From: CAZYFH01 sp965249175 | GTDB taxonomy: Bacteria > Acidobacteriota > Vicinamibacteria > Vicinamibacterales > UBA8438 | DNA length: 64,000 nt | Direction: 5' to 3' | NCBI GenBank assembly: GCA_965249175.1 | Contig: OZ252227.1 | Coordinates: 2,046,001 to 2,110,000, forward strand | Shown: positions 19,035-26,671 of the stretch, one piece after another | How the letters are laid out: the number at the start of each line of letters is the position of its first letter | Numbering within the stretch: position 1 is the stretch's first letter | Program-made: the position numbers and the translations under genes | The notes under the pieces: model-generated | What the model saw: only the letters and a program-made list of their open reading frames with translations | Told to the model about the DNA's origin: nothing | Database searches by the model: none

Positions 19035-19108
19035 GAGCCGGATGCCTGAATTGGGCACGTCCGGATCTGTGGGAGCCCCGGGAGGGTAACTTCCCGGGGC
19101 CACCCGGC
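19035..19108 (+). other. Group II intron domains V and VI
   Basis: Domain V is 19035-19068, a 34-nt hairpin beginning GAGCCGGATG and closing GTCCGGATC, with the catalytic AGC triad. Domain VI (19069-19108) is a hairpin of GCCCCGGGA and TTCCCGGGGC around GGGTAAC, offering the branch-point adenosine. The intron ends right after it. Confidence 0.85.
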
Positions 19109-19226
19109 CGTACGGACCGTCTTCCAGCGCGGACTGGCCGCGCGCGTCATCTGCGTCCAGCACGTCTTCGTCGACGTGGACCACGACTTGGTAACGGTCC
19201 GCTGCCGTTCCACGGTCGAGGTCGGT
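19109..19226 (-). pseudogene. DUF222/13E12-HNH gene, upstream exon remnant
   Basis: Minus-strand coding TDLDRGTAADRYQVVVHVDE, then DADDARGQSALEDGPY, the last third of a DUF222 domain, running into the intron edge. Upstream of about 19226 the homology stops: the roughly 200 or more residues expected before it are missing. The HNH gene is therefore also 5'-truncated, next to the promoter of the gene at 19414. The frame can be read back to an ATG at 19280 but that part has no recognisable similarity. Confidence 0.75.
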
Positions 19227-19341
19227 CGCGTTGCTTGCAGACGGCCTCTCACGGAGCCAGACGGGGCATCCAGATCGCATCGAGGTTGGGAATCGATCTG
19301 CGTCCAGAAAGCTGTCAAGTGGAAAATGCAGTTCGGCTCTC

Positions 19342-19347
19342 TATAAT
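19342..19347 (+). promoter_or_regulatory. -10 element upstream of the serine hydrolase gene
   Basis: TATAAT at 19342-19347, 66 nt before the ATG at 19414. No good -35 box is present at 16-18 bp. A GGAGG ribosome binding site at 19403-19407 sits 6 nt before the start codon. Confidence 0.45.
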
Positions 19348-19413
19348 CGGGTCACTTCGTCGAAACACAGATCGTTTCGTCGAGGGTTCGCGAGTGGTCT
19401 CCGGAGGTCAATC

Positions 19414-20650
19414 ATGAGCAAGGCGGTCTTCTTCCGACTCGCGCCCTTCGTTGTCGTGGTCCCGCTCCTCGCCGGTTGTGGTTCACCCGCAGCGGAACAG
19501 GCCGGGCCGCCCGGCGGACCCGTTGCGACGGATTCCGATGTCAACACGGACGACCACGCCAACCTCGGGCCGAGCAACCGGTTCCTGTTCTGGGAGCCCG
19601 AGCAACAGGTCGCCGGCTATCGCAACATCGATCAGATTTTTCCCACGCGAACGATCCACGCCGGTGGTGAATCGCCGTTCCCGCTTCGCCCGGCGCTGCG
19701 CGATCTCTCACACGTGACCTACGAGGTCGACGGCGAGACGTATACGCTCGACGACTATGTCGAGGACCGACGCATCGCCGGCCTGCTGGTGGTCAAGGGC
19801 GGCGAGATTCTGCTCGAGCGCTACGGGCTTGGCAACGACGAGCACAGCCGATGGATCTCGTTCTCGATCGCCAAGTCGGTCGTCTCGATGCTGATCGGCG
19901 CGGCGATTCGGGACGGCTATATCGAGAGCGTCGACGAGCCGATCACGCGATACCTGCCGCGGCTTGCGGGCGGCGGCTACGACGGCATATCGATCAAGCA
20001 CGTCCTGCAGATGGCCTCCGGCACGGAGTGGAACGAGGACTACGCGGACCCCGACTCCGACGTCAACAGTCGGCTGAGGCAGGGAGGCGTCCTTGGGCTG
20101 CTGACGTACATGCAGGCGTTGGAGACCGCCGCCCCGGCGGGCGAGCGGTTCAACTACAACACGGGCGAAACCAACCTCGCGGGCGCGTTGCTGCGCGCCG
20201 CCATCGGCAACAACCTGGGGACCTACCTACCTCGAGGCCAAGATCTGGCAGCCGTTCGGCATGGAGTCCGATGCCACCTGGCAGCTCCATGAACCCGCTG
20301 GCGGCGAGCTGGGCGGATGCTGCATCAGTGCCACGCTGCGAGATTACGCGCGGATCGGTCTGTTTGCGATGCGGGGCGGCACGTTGCTCGACGGCACGAA
20401 CGTGCTGGCCGACGACTGGATGACAGAGTCGACCACGCCAAGCCACGGCTCCGAGGGGTACGGCTATCTCTGGTGGCTACGCGGCGGCGGGACGTATGCG
20501 GGCATCGGCATTTTCGGTCAGCTCCTCTGGGTCGATCCGGCCGATGAGATGGTCATCGTGACGCACAGCGCGTGGCCGACGGCCGTTGGTCGGGAGCTCG
20601 GCGCGCACCGGTGGGCCTTCGTGGAGGCACTCGCGGACGCGGTGCGATGA
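19414..20650 (+). pseudogene. Serine beta-lactamase-like lipoprotein gene, frameshifted
   Basis: The N-terminal part is a lipoprotein (LLAGCGS, lipidated Cys near residue 21) of the class C beta-lactamase/penicillin-binding family. The SxxK nucleophile is SIAK in WISFSIAKSVVSM, and the second motif lies in FNYNTGETNLAGALLRAA. After NNLGTYL the frame is lost; the rest (KIWQPFGMESDATW, GGCCISATLRDYARIGLFA, GIFGQLLWVDPADEM) is in another frame to 20650. At 20221-20232 there are three tandem ACCT units where two would keep the frame, so a 4-bp duplication is the cause. The truncated product (293 residues from ATG 19414 to the stop at 20292) lacks the third active-site region. Confidence 0.88.
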
Positions 20651-20671
20651 CCCACAGGATCCGGGTCATCG
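20645..20671. terminator. Inverted repeat after the serine hydrolase gene
   Basis: A perfect 9-bp inverted repeat, CGATGACCC and GGGTCATCG, separated by 9 nt and spanning the stop codon at 20648-20650. No T-run follows. It may be a terminator or an operator for the MBL gene that starts 95 bp later; a TACAAT -10-like hexamer lies near 20687. Confidence 0.45.
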
Positions 20672-20765
20672 GACGCGCGGCGCGACTACAATGCCCGCCG
20701 GTCCTATCTGCCGGGCGCGTTCGTCGCTGGAATCCGGCGCGAGTAAGAGAGGGAGCACAGTCAGC

Positions 20766-21623
20766 ATGATCTACGCCATACGCCGCCTCGCCGTTGCCGC
20801 CAGCCTCGTGCTCGTCGCTGCTCCCGCGCTTCACGCCCAGAACGAGGCGTGGACGCGGCCGTTCCCGGGACACCGCGTGATCGGCAACCTCTACGCGGTC
20901 GGGACCTACGACCTGGCCGTGTTCCTGATCACATCAGACGATGGCCACATCCTGATCAACACCGGGCTGGAGGACTCGACCCCGCTGATTCGCGCGAACA
21001 TCGAATCGCTCGGCTTCCAGTTGGAGGACATCGAGATCCTGTTGCAGATGCAGGCGCACTGGGACCATACGGCCGCGCTCGCCGAAATCAAGCAGCTCAC
21101 CGGAGCCGAGATGTGGGCGACCGTCGGCGACGCCCCGGTGCTCGAGGACGGCGGGTTCAGCGACCCGCACTTCGGTGGGCGGGAGTCGTTCACACCGGTC
21201 ACCGTGGATCGGATCATCGCCGAGGGCGACGTCATCGAGCTGGGCGACACGAAGCTGACGGTCCTCGAGACCCCGGGGCACACGGCGGGCAGCTCCAGCT
21301 ACACCATGGAGGTGCGCGAGGACGGTCGGGACTACGACGTGGCGATTGCAAACATGGGGACGATCAACGCGGGGAAGCAGTTGGTGGTCGATCCCACCTA
21401 TGCAGGCGTTGCCGAGGACTTCGCCGAGACCTTCAAAAAGCAGAAGGCGCTCGAGGTCGACGTCTGGGTCTCGGCGCACGGGTCGCAGTACGGGTTGCAC
21501 GACAAGTACGAGGCAGGCCAAGCCTACAGCCCACGAACGTTCGTGGATCCCGACGGTTTTCTCGCCGCTGTAGAACGCCTCGAGAAGCTGTATCTCGACC
21601 AGATCGCGACGGAGCGGCGCTGA
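20766..21623 (+). CDS. Subclass B3 metallo-beta-lactamase, GOB-like zinc site
   Basis: A 285-residue periplasmic protein with signal peptide ending ALHAQ (residue 25). The metal motif is Q96-A-H98-W-D100-H101, where most B3 enzymes have HxHxDH; GOB enzymes also have Gln at this place. Other ligand regions are ETPGHTAGSSSYTM and VWVSAHGSQYGLHDKYEAG. The latter and DVAIANMGTINAGK parallel GOB closely in order and spacing. B3 enzymes hydrolyse beta-lactams in the periplasm, but related environmental hydrolases may have other substrates. The start has a GAGGGAGC site about 9 nt upstream. It follows a broken serine beta-lactamase-like gene. Confidence 0.85.
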   Translation: MIYAIRRLAVAASLVLVAAPALHAQNEAWTRPFPGHRVIGNLYAVGTYDLAVFLITSDDGHILINTGLEDSTPLIRANIESLGFQLEDIEILLQMQAHWDHTAALAEIKQLTGAEMWATVGDAPVLEDGGFSDPHFGGRESFTPVTVDRIIAEGDVIELGDTKLTVLETPGHTAGSSSYTMEVREDGRDYDVAIANMGTINAGKQLVVDPTYAGVAEDFAETFKKQKALEVDVWVSAHGSQYGLHDKYEAGQAYSPRTFVDPDGFLAAVERLEKLYLDQIATERR

Positions 21624-21661
21624 CGCGCCCAACGGCGCTGTGAGCCGACGTCAGCGATCCC

Positions 21662-22336
21662 ATGTTCCGCGAGGTCGCGCGCGGCGTGCTGTGGTTGGCA
21701 CTTCCTCCCTTCGGGAGCGTCAACGTGTACCTGCTCGGCGACGTGCTGGTCGATGCCGGGATGCGATTTTCCGGGCGCCGCATCACGGACGCGCTCGCAG
21801 ACAGGCCCCTGACCCGCCACGTTCTTACGCACGCACACCCCGATCATCAGGGCGCGAGCGCCGGGCTCTGCCGGCGACTGGGTATCCCGCTTTGCTGCGG
21901 GCGGGAAGACCGGGAGGCGGTCGAGACGGGACGCATGCGGACCGTCCTCCCGCCGGAGGCTTCGGCGGCGTTTGACCGACTGGCCAGCCTCGCGGCGGGA
22001 CCGGCTCATCCTGTTTCGCACACGCTGGACGACGGTGACGCCGTTGGTGACTTCGCCGTCGTGGCGGCCCCGGGCCATACGCCGGGCCATCTGGCGTTTT
22101 GGCGAGAGTCAGACCGTGTCCTGGTCGTCGGCGATGCGGTGTTTGCGCTCAACCCGGTGACGCGCCAGCGCGGGTTGCGTCTCCCGTTCCGGAACGCCAC
22201 GGCCGACCCTCTCGCGAACGTGGCGACCGTTCGGCGACTGGCGGCGCTCCGCCCGCGAATCGTCTGCTTCGGTCACGGGCCACCGTTGTATGCTGCGGGT
22301 CAGTTCGAGCGGTTCGCGGAGAGTTGTCGAGGGTGA
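21662..22336 (+). CDS. MBL-fold hydrolase, glyoxalase-II-like
   Basis: A 224-residue cytoplasmic protein without a signal peptide. The metal-binding motif is HAHPDH (about residues 59-64), followed by APGHTPGHLAFW and GDAVFAL, with the last histidine in CFGHGPPLY. This is the full ligand set of the glyoxalase II/RNase Z-like superfamily. The shortness and the PGHTPGH motif suggest a thioester or lactone hydrolase, but no substrate can be named. There is no clear Shine-Dalgarno. It lies 38 bp after the B3 gene on the same strand. Confidence 0.85.
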   Translation: MFREVARGVLWLALPPFGSVNVYLLGDVLVDAGMRFSGRRITDALADRPLTRHVLTHAHPDHQGASAGLCRRLGIPLCCGREDREAVETGRMRTVLPPEASAAFDRLASLAAGPAHPVSHTLDDGDAVGDFAVVAAPGHTPGHLAFWRESDRVLVVGDAVFALNPVTRQRGLRLPFRNATADPLANVATVRRLAALRPRIVCFGHGPPLYAAGQFERFAESCRG

Positions 22337-22361
22337 GGTCCGGCACGTCAGGAGGATCGTG

Positions 22362-23402
22362 ATGAGTCATCGACGTCTCGGAGTGGCGGTGGGTGTCGTG
22401 GCCATGGCCGCGGCCGTCTCGCTCGCCTCGGTGCCTGCGTATGGGCAGGCCCGGACATCGCCCCGGACGCCGTGGGGCGATCCGGATCTGCAAGGCATCT
22501 GGAACAACAACACCCTCACGCCGCTGGAGCGCCCTGAGGCGCTGGCGGATGCCGAGTTCCTGACGCCGGAAGCCGCCGCCGCCATCGAGCGAGAGGCCGT
22601 GGCGCGTGTCGACCGGGAGAACGCGCCCAGCGAGGTGCGCACCGAGCCGCTGCCCGCCGGCGGCAACGTCGGGGCGTACAACAGCTACTGGACGGAACAG
22701 GGCACCCGCATCGTGTCGACACGGCGAACGTCGCTGATCGTGGAGCCGCCGAACGGCCGGTTGCCGCCGTTGAGCGTGGAGGGGGAGCGACGGATCATGT
22801 CGGCGGCGAACCGCCGGCTCGCCGACGTGCAGAACGGACGTGTGCCCGCCGATGGGCCCGAGGAGATGGGCCTGAGCGAGCGCTGCCTCTGGTATCGCGG
22901 GATCCCGTCACTCCCGACCGGGTACAACAACAACTACCACTTCCTGCAAACGCCGGACGCGGTGGTGATCCTCCAGGAGCACATCCACGATGTGCGCTAC
23001 ATCCTCCTCGACGGGCGGCCGCATCTGCCAGATGCGATCCATCAGTACGCCGGGAGCTCGCGTGGCCGCTGGGAAGGCGACACACTCGTCGTCGAAACGA
23101 CGAACCTCAGGGCGCCGTTCATCAGACGATGGAATCGCCCGGAGAACTCGCTGGCGCGTGGCACGCTGAGCGAGACCGCGCGCGTGGTCGAGCGGTTCAC
23201 GCGCATCGCGCCCGACACGCTCGACTACGAGTTCACCGTGGACGACCCGGGGACGTTCACGCGGGCGTGGAGCGGTTCCTTGCCATATGCATTGGCCGAG
23301 GGGCCGATGTTCGAGTTCGCGTGCCACGAAGGGAACTACGGCATGCGGAACATGATGGCCGGATCCCGCGCCGAGGAGCGCGCCGCCGTCGAGCGCAGAT
23401 GA
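22362..23402 (+). CDS. Exported WGDPDLQG-family protein, copy 1
   Basis: A 346-residue protein with signal peptide to about residue 30. I know of no function for this family. Landmarks shared by all four copies in the window: TPWGDPDLQGIW (36-47), TPLERPE, RRTSLIVEPPNGRLP (121-135), a conserved cysteine in SERC (C175), YNNN then LQTPDAVVILQE, LDGRPHLPDAI, GRWEGDTLVVETTN (235-248), ERFTR and FEFACHEGNYG (C321, H322, E323). The two invariant cysteines could form a disulfide in the periplasm. AGGAGG lies 7 nt before the ATG. The dipeptidase gene begins 1 bp after its stop, so the two are co-transcribed. Confidence 0.85.
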   Translation: MSHRRLGVAVGVVAMAAAVSLASVPAYGQARTSPRTPWGDPDLQGIWNNNTLTPLERPEALADAEFLTPEAAAAIEREAVARVDRENAPSEVRTEPLPAGGNVGAYNSYWTEQGTRIVSTRRTSLIVEPPNGRLPPLSVEGERRIMSAANRRLADVQNGRVPADGPEEMGLSERCLWYRGIPSLPTGYNNNYHFLQTPDAVVILQEHIHDVRYILLDGRPHLPDAIHQYAGSSRGRWEGDTLVVETTNLRAPFIRRWNRPENSLARGTLSETARVVERFTRIAPDTLDYEFTVDDPGTFTRAWSGSLPYALAEGPMFEFACHEGNYGMRNMMAGSRAEERAAVERR

Positions 23403-23403
23403 C

Positions 23404-24630
23404 ATGGCCCCGAAACTGACCCGGCGCGAATGGGGCCTCTCGGCCGCGGCGCTGCTCGCCGCGTGTGCCGCGCCGCCCGAGCCGGACGCAGAGTCGCTGC
23501 CGGCTGCGGCCCCGCTCACCCCCGCGGGCCCGCTGTATATCGACCTCCACATCGACACGCCCGGGAGGATGGTCGGCGAGGGCCTGGGCCTGGGCGAAAG
23601 CCTGGAGTACACGCACGTCGACATTCCCAAGATGCGGCAGGGTGGTCTCAATGCCGGCTTCTTCGCCGTCTCCACCCCCGCCCGTAGTCAGACGCCCGCG
23701 TCGGCGGTCGGAAACGCGCTTCGGATCACCGATGTGATCGTGGAGGAGGTCGCGCGTCATCCGCGAGATCTGTTCCTGGCGACGACGTCGGACGACGTGC
23801 GACGCGCGCAACGCGACGGCACGATCGCCGTGCTGATCGGCATCGAGGGCGGTCACATGATCGACTCGAGCCTCGAGGTGCTGCGCCAGCTGTACCGACT
23901 GGGAGCGCGCTACCTGGGGCTGACGCATAGCGGCAACACGCCGTGGGTGGGGGCCGCCGAGTACGACGACGGGCCGGAGGGGCTGACCGCCTTCGGACGC
24001 GAGGTCGTGCGTGAGATGAACCGCCTCGGCATGCTGATCGACCTGTCTCACGCGTCCGATCGGGCGTTCTTCGATACCGTCGAGACATCCACCGCCCCGA
24101 TTCTCAACACGCACGCCGCGTGCCGTGCGGTCGCGCATCATCCGCGGAACCTCACGGACGACATGCTCGTGGCGCTCGCCCAGAACGGCGGTGTGCTGGG
24201 CGTCGCGTATTACGCCGGGATGCTCGACGACGACTTTCGCGCCCGTATGTCTGAGTTGGCGGAGCTCAACCGGAAGCGGGGCGTCATCCGGGCGGACTTC
24301 GCGGACGATCAACAGCGGATGTCGCAAGAGCTCTGGAAGATCGAAACGGCGGGCGTGGAGCTGATCGGGCAGGTGCCCCTGAGCCGCCTGGTCGATCACA
24401 TCGAGCACGCCGCGACCGTGGCCGGCATCGATCACGTCGGGGTCGGATGCGACTACGATGCCGTCGGGCTCAAGGTGCCCGAGGGGCTCGAACACATCGG
24501 GAAGACGCCCAACCTCGTTGCCGCTTTGCACGACCGCGGGTTCTCGGATGAGGATGTGGGCAAGATCATGGGTCGCAACGTGCTGAGGGTGATGCAAACG
24601 GCCGAGGCGGTCGCCATTGACGGAGGATAG
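23404..24630 (+). CDS. Exported membrane-dipeptidase-type M19 hydrolase
   Basis: A 408-residue protein of peptidase family M19 (renal dipeptidase type, binuclear zinc). The first metal ligands are in YIDLHIDT (H49, D51), the bridging glutamate in LIGIEGGHMID, then LTHSGNTPW, LIDLSHAS and ILNTHAACRAVAHHPRN, in family order. DHVGVGCDYDAVG and IMGRNVLRVM close the barrel. The N-terminus TRREWGLSAAALLAACAAP has both a twin-arginine-like RR and a lipobox (cysteine 21), so it is probably an exported lipoprotein. It cleaves dipeptides or related amide bonds, perhaps D-amino-acid-containing; the substrate is not known. The downstream ribosome binding site overlaps its end. Confidence 0.9.
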   Translation: MAPKLTRREWGLSAAALLAACAAPPEPDAESLPAAAPLTPAGPLYIDLHIDTPGRMVGEGLGLGESLEYTHVDIPKMRQGGLNAGFFAVSTPARSQTPASAVGNALRITDVIVEEVARHPRDLFLATTSDDVRRAQRDGTIAVLIGIEGGHMIDSSLEVLRQLYRLGARYLGLTHSGNTPWVGAAEYDDGPEGLTAFGREVVREMNRLGMLIDLSHASDRAFFDTVETSTAPILNTHAACRAVAHHPRNLTDDMLVALAQNGGVLGVAYYAGMLDDDFRARMSELAELNRKRGVIRADFADDQQRMSQELWKIETAGVELIGQVPLSRLVDHIEHAATVAGIDHVGVGCDYDAVGLKVPEGLEHIGKTPNLVAALHDRGFSDEDVGKIMGRNVLRVMQTAEAVAIDGG

Positions 24631-24632
24631 AT

Positions 24633-25502
24633 ATGAGAGGCACACACTCGACACCTGCGGTGCCGGCGTGGCGACGCCCGGCGCTCACGGTTGTGCTCGC
24701 CCTCGGTTTGGTTGGCCTCGGTGCGTGGCCTGCTTCTCGGGAAGGGCGCGCCCAGGGGCCGACCCGGTTGAACAAGGTCATCGAGGCCCTCGAGGCCGGG
24801 CGGGCCGCCGTCGCCAACCAGGAATGGCGCTTCGTCGACATGGAGCATTCGCCGTTCTCCGGCGAGCTGGTCCAGTCGGTCCTCGCCGAGATGGACCAGG
24901 ACCGCGATGCGGACGGCCGCATGCGCCTCACACCGCTCGTCCGCATCCCACAGGACGGCGACGAGGACTTCAAGTGGGCCGTCAAACAGGTGCTCGACCT
25001 CGGCGGATTTGGCATCATCCTGCCGCACGTCGACGAGAAAGCGGAGGCGGTCCGGCTGGTGCGGGCAATGCGCTATCCGCCGCCGCGCGGAACGCCGTAT
25101 CCCTCGCCCCGCGGCGAGCGCGGCTGGGGGCCCGGCGGGGCGATGCGGCTGTGGGGGATGGGCGGTGCCGAGTACGCCGGGAAGGCCGATGTGTGGCCGC
25201 TGAATCCGGAGGGCGAGCTGTTCGCGGTGGCGATGATCGAATCGGCCGAGGCGGTCCGGAACATCCACGAGATCCTGGAGGCCCCGATCAGCGCGATCAT
25301 GGTCGTGCCCGGCGACATGGCGATGGATCTCGGTGTCGGCCCCAATCCAGCGGGCCGCAACCACCCCGAGGTCGACGCCGCGTTCCAAACGGTGCTCGAG
25401 GCATGCTTAGCGCAGGACCGTGTCATCTGCGGCTGCGGTGACGGTCGCGGCCGGACGCAGCAGCGCCTCGATGAGGGGTGGAGGTTCGTGCTGCCGCTGT
25501 AA
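24633..25502 (+). CDS. Exported HpcH/HpaI aldolase-citrate lyase family protein
   Basis: A 289-residue protein. Residues 1-41 are a signal peptide (PALTVVLALGLVGLGAW, cleavage near GRAQG). The rest is an HpcH/HpaI-type TIM barrel: RFVDMEHSPFSGEL carries the catalytic His region, LTPLVRIPQ the pyruvate-binding Arg, AMIESAEAVRNIHEIL the metal-binding Glu and VVPGDMAMDLGV the metal-binding Asp. Such enzymes split or form carbon bonds with pyruvate-type donors using a divalent metal, normally in the cytoplasm; export is unusual. GGAGG within the end of the dipeptidase gene gives translational coupling (start 2 bp after its stop). The insert RYPPPRGTPYPSPRGERG resembles that of hydroxyketoacid aldolases. 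Confidence 0.87.
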   Translation: MRGTHSTPAVPAWRRPALTVVLALGLVGLGAWPASREGRAQGPTRLNKVIEALEAGRAAVANQEWRFVDMEHSPFSGELVQSVLAEMDQDRDADGRMRLTPLVRIPQDGDEDFKWAVKQVLDLGGFGIILPHVDEKAEAVRLVRAMRYPPPRGTPYPSPRGERGWGPGGAMRLWGMGGAEYAGKADVWPLNPEGELFAVAMIESAEAVRNIHEILEAPISAIMVVPGDMAMDLGVGPNPAGRNHPEVDAAFQTVLEACLAQDRVICGCGDGRGRTQQRLDEGWRFVLPL

Positions 25503-25611
25503 CGCCACCTTGTGCGACGGCGGGCGGAGCGCACCCTTGCGCCCGGGTCAGTGTGGGTCCATTATTGGCGTGCCTGGACGAGGACGGACGCCAGCGCGCG
25601 AGGAGGGTCAG

Positions 25612-26661
25612 ATGAGTCAGCGCTATGTCGTCGCCGTGCTGTCGGTGATCGCGGTCGTCGTTGTGCTGCCGATCTCGGCGGCTGCCCAATCGTCGGACGC
25701 GGCGCCGAGCCGGACCGCGTGGGGCGCGCCGGATCTGCAAGGCGTCTGGGACTTTCGATCCATCACGCCGATGGAGCGACCCGAGGACTTGGCCGACAAG
25801 GAGTTCCTGACGGAGGAGGAGGCGGCCAACCTCGAACAGGAGACCCTCGATCGGAACGCGGACCTGCTGAATCGCGCCGCGGAGCGGACCGAGGCCACCG
25901 AGAGCGTGGACAGCGGAGAGAATGGCGCCCCCGGCTTCTACAACAACTTCTGGCTGGACCGGGGCACGACCACTGTCGGAACACGGCGGACCTCGCTCAT
26001 CGTGGATCCGTCGGATGGAACAGTTCCGGCGCTGACGGCGCCAGCGGAGCGACTGCGGACGACAGCCAGGGAAGCGCGTAGTGGCGTGCCGACCCACGCA
26101 CCCACCCCGGGCGGCTGGATCGAGGACCTGGGCGCCAACGGGTTGCAGCTGCGGTGCATCACCGGGTTCAACTCCGGTCCGCCGATGACGCCTGGCGGCT
26201 ACAACAACAACGTGCAGGTGTTTCAGACGCCCGACCACGTGGCGCTGCTCAACGAGATGAACCACAACGTGCGCGTCATCCCGCTCGACGGACGCGCGCA
26301 TGTCGACCTCGGCCAATGGGCGGGCGACTCGCGCGGCCACTGGGAGGGAGACACCCTGGTTGTCGAGACGACGAGCTTTCTCCGCGAGACGAGTTTTCGC
26401 TCCGGGCTGACCGACGGCAACCTGCGTCTCGTCGAGCGGTTTACGCGCACGGCTGCGGACACGCTGATGTACGAAGCCACGATCGATGATCCGACTGTCT
26501 GGTCGAGCGCCTGGACCTACCAGGTCCCGATGCAATGGAACGACCAGCCGTTGTTCGAGTACGCCTGTCACGAAGGCAACTACGGGCTCTACAACATCCT
26601 CGCCGGTGCGCGCACCGAGGAAGCCGAAGCCGAAGCCGCGGCCGAGCAGGGCTCGCGCTAG
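25612..26661 (+). CDS. Exported WGDPDLQG-family protein, copy 2
   Basis: A 349-residue member of the same uncharacterised family as 22362, with signal peptide to about residue 25. The opening motif is TAWGAPDLQGVWDFRSITP, with alanine for aspartate. LTEEEAANLEQETLDRNADL, RRTSLIVDPSDGTVPAL, LRCITGFNSGPPM, YNNNVQVFQTPDHVALLNEM, LDGRAHVDLGQWAGDSRGHW and FEYACHEGNYGLYNILAGAR follow in family order, keeping both cysteines. GAGGAGGG lies 6 nt before the ATG. The C-terminus is an Ala/Glu-rich tail. The M28-like gene starts 10 bp after the stop. Confidence 0.85.
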   Translation: MSQRYVVAVLSVIAVVVVLPISAAAQSSDAAPSRTAWGAPDLQGVWDFRSITPMERPEDLADKEFLTEEEAANLEQETLDRNADLLNRAAERTEATESVDSGENGAPGFYNNFWLDRGTTTVGTRRTSLIVDPSDGTVPALTAPAERLRTTAREARSGVPTHAPTPGGWIEDLGANGLQLRCITGFNSGPPMTPGGYNNNVQVFQTPDHVALLNEMNHNVRVIPLDGRAHVDLGQWAGDSRGHWEGDTLVVETTSFLRETSFRSGLTDGNLRLVERFTRTAADTLMYEATIDDPTVWSSAWTYQVPMQWNDQPLFEYACHEGNYGLYNILAGARTEEAEAEAAAEQGSR

Positions 26662-26671
26662 GACGTCATCG

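Larger units (their letters stand above)
17093..19108 (+). mobile_element. Group II intron, inserted antisense to an HNH gene
   Basis: A 2016-bp intron. The 5' end reads TTGCGCCAGG, close to the GTGCG consensus. The 3' end carries domain V and domain VI and finishes CCACCCGGC. The ends were set by splicing the minus-strand host gene: removing exactly this segment restores the reading frame LEDGPY/VSAETSRR. A 1-nt shifted solution gives the same frame with I in place of V, so edges are certain only to one base. About 580 nt of ribozyme precede the reverse transcriptase. No target duplication is present, as expected for retrohoming. Confidence 0.88.

Noticed and set aside
18861..19280. A separate small minus-strand gene across the intron end
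   Set aside because: Its first part is the DUF222 remnant and its last part is antisense intron sequence, so the frame is a chance junction.
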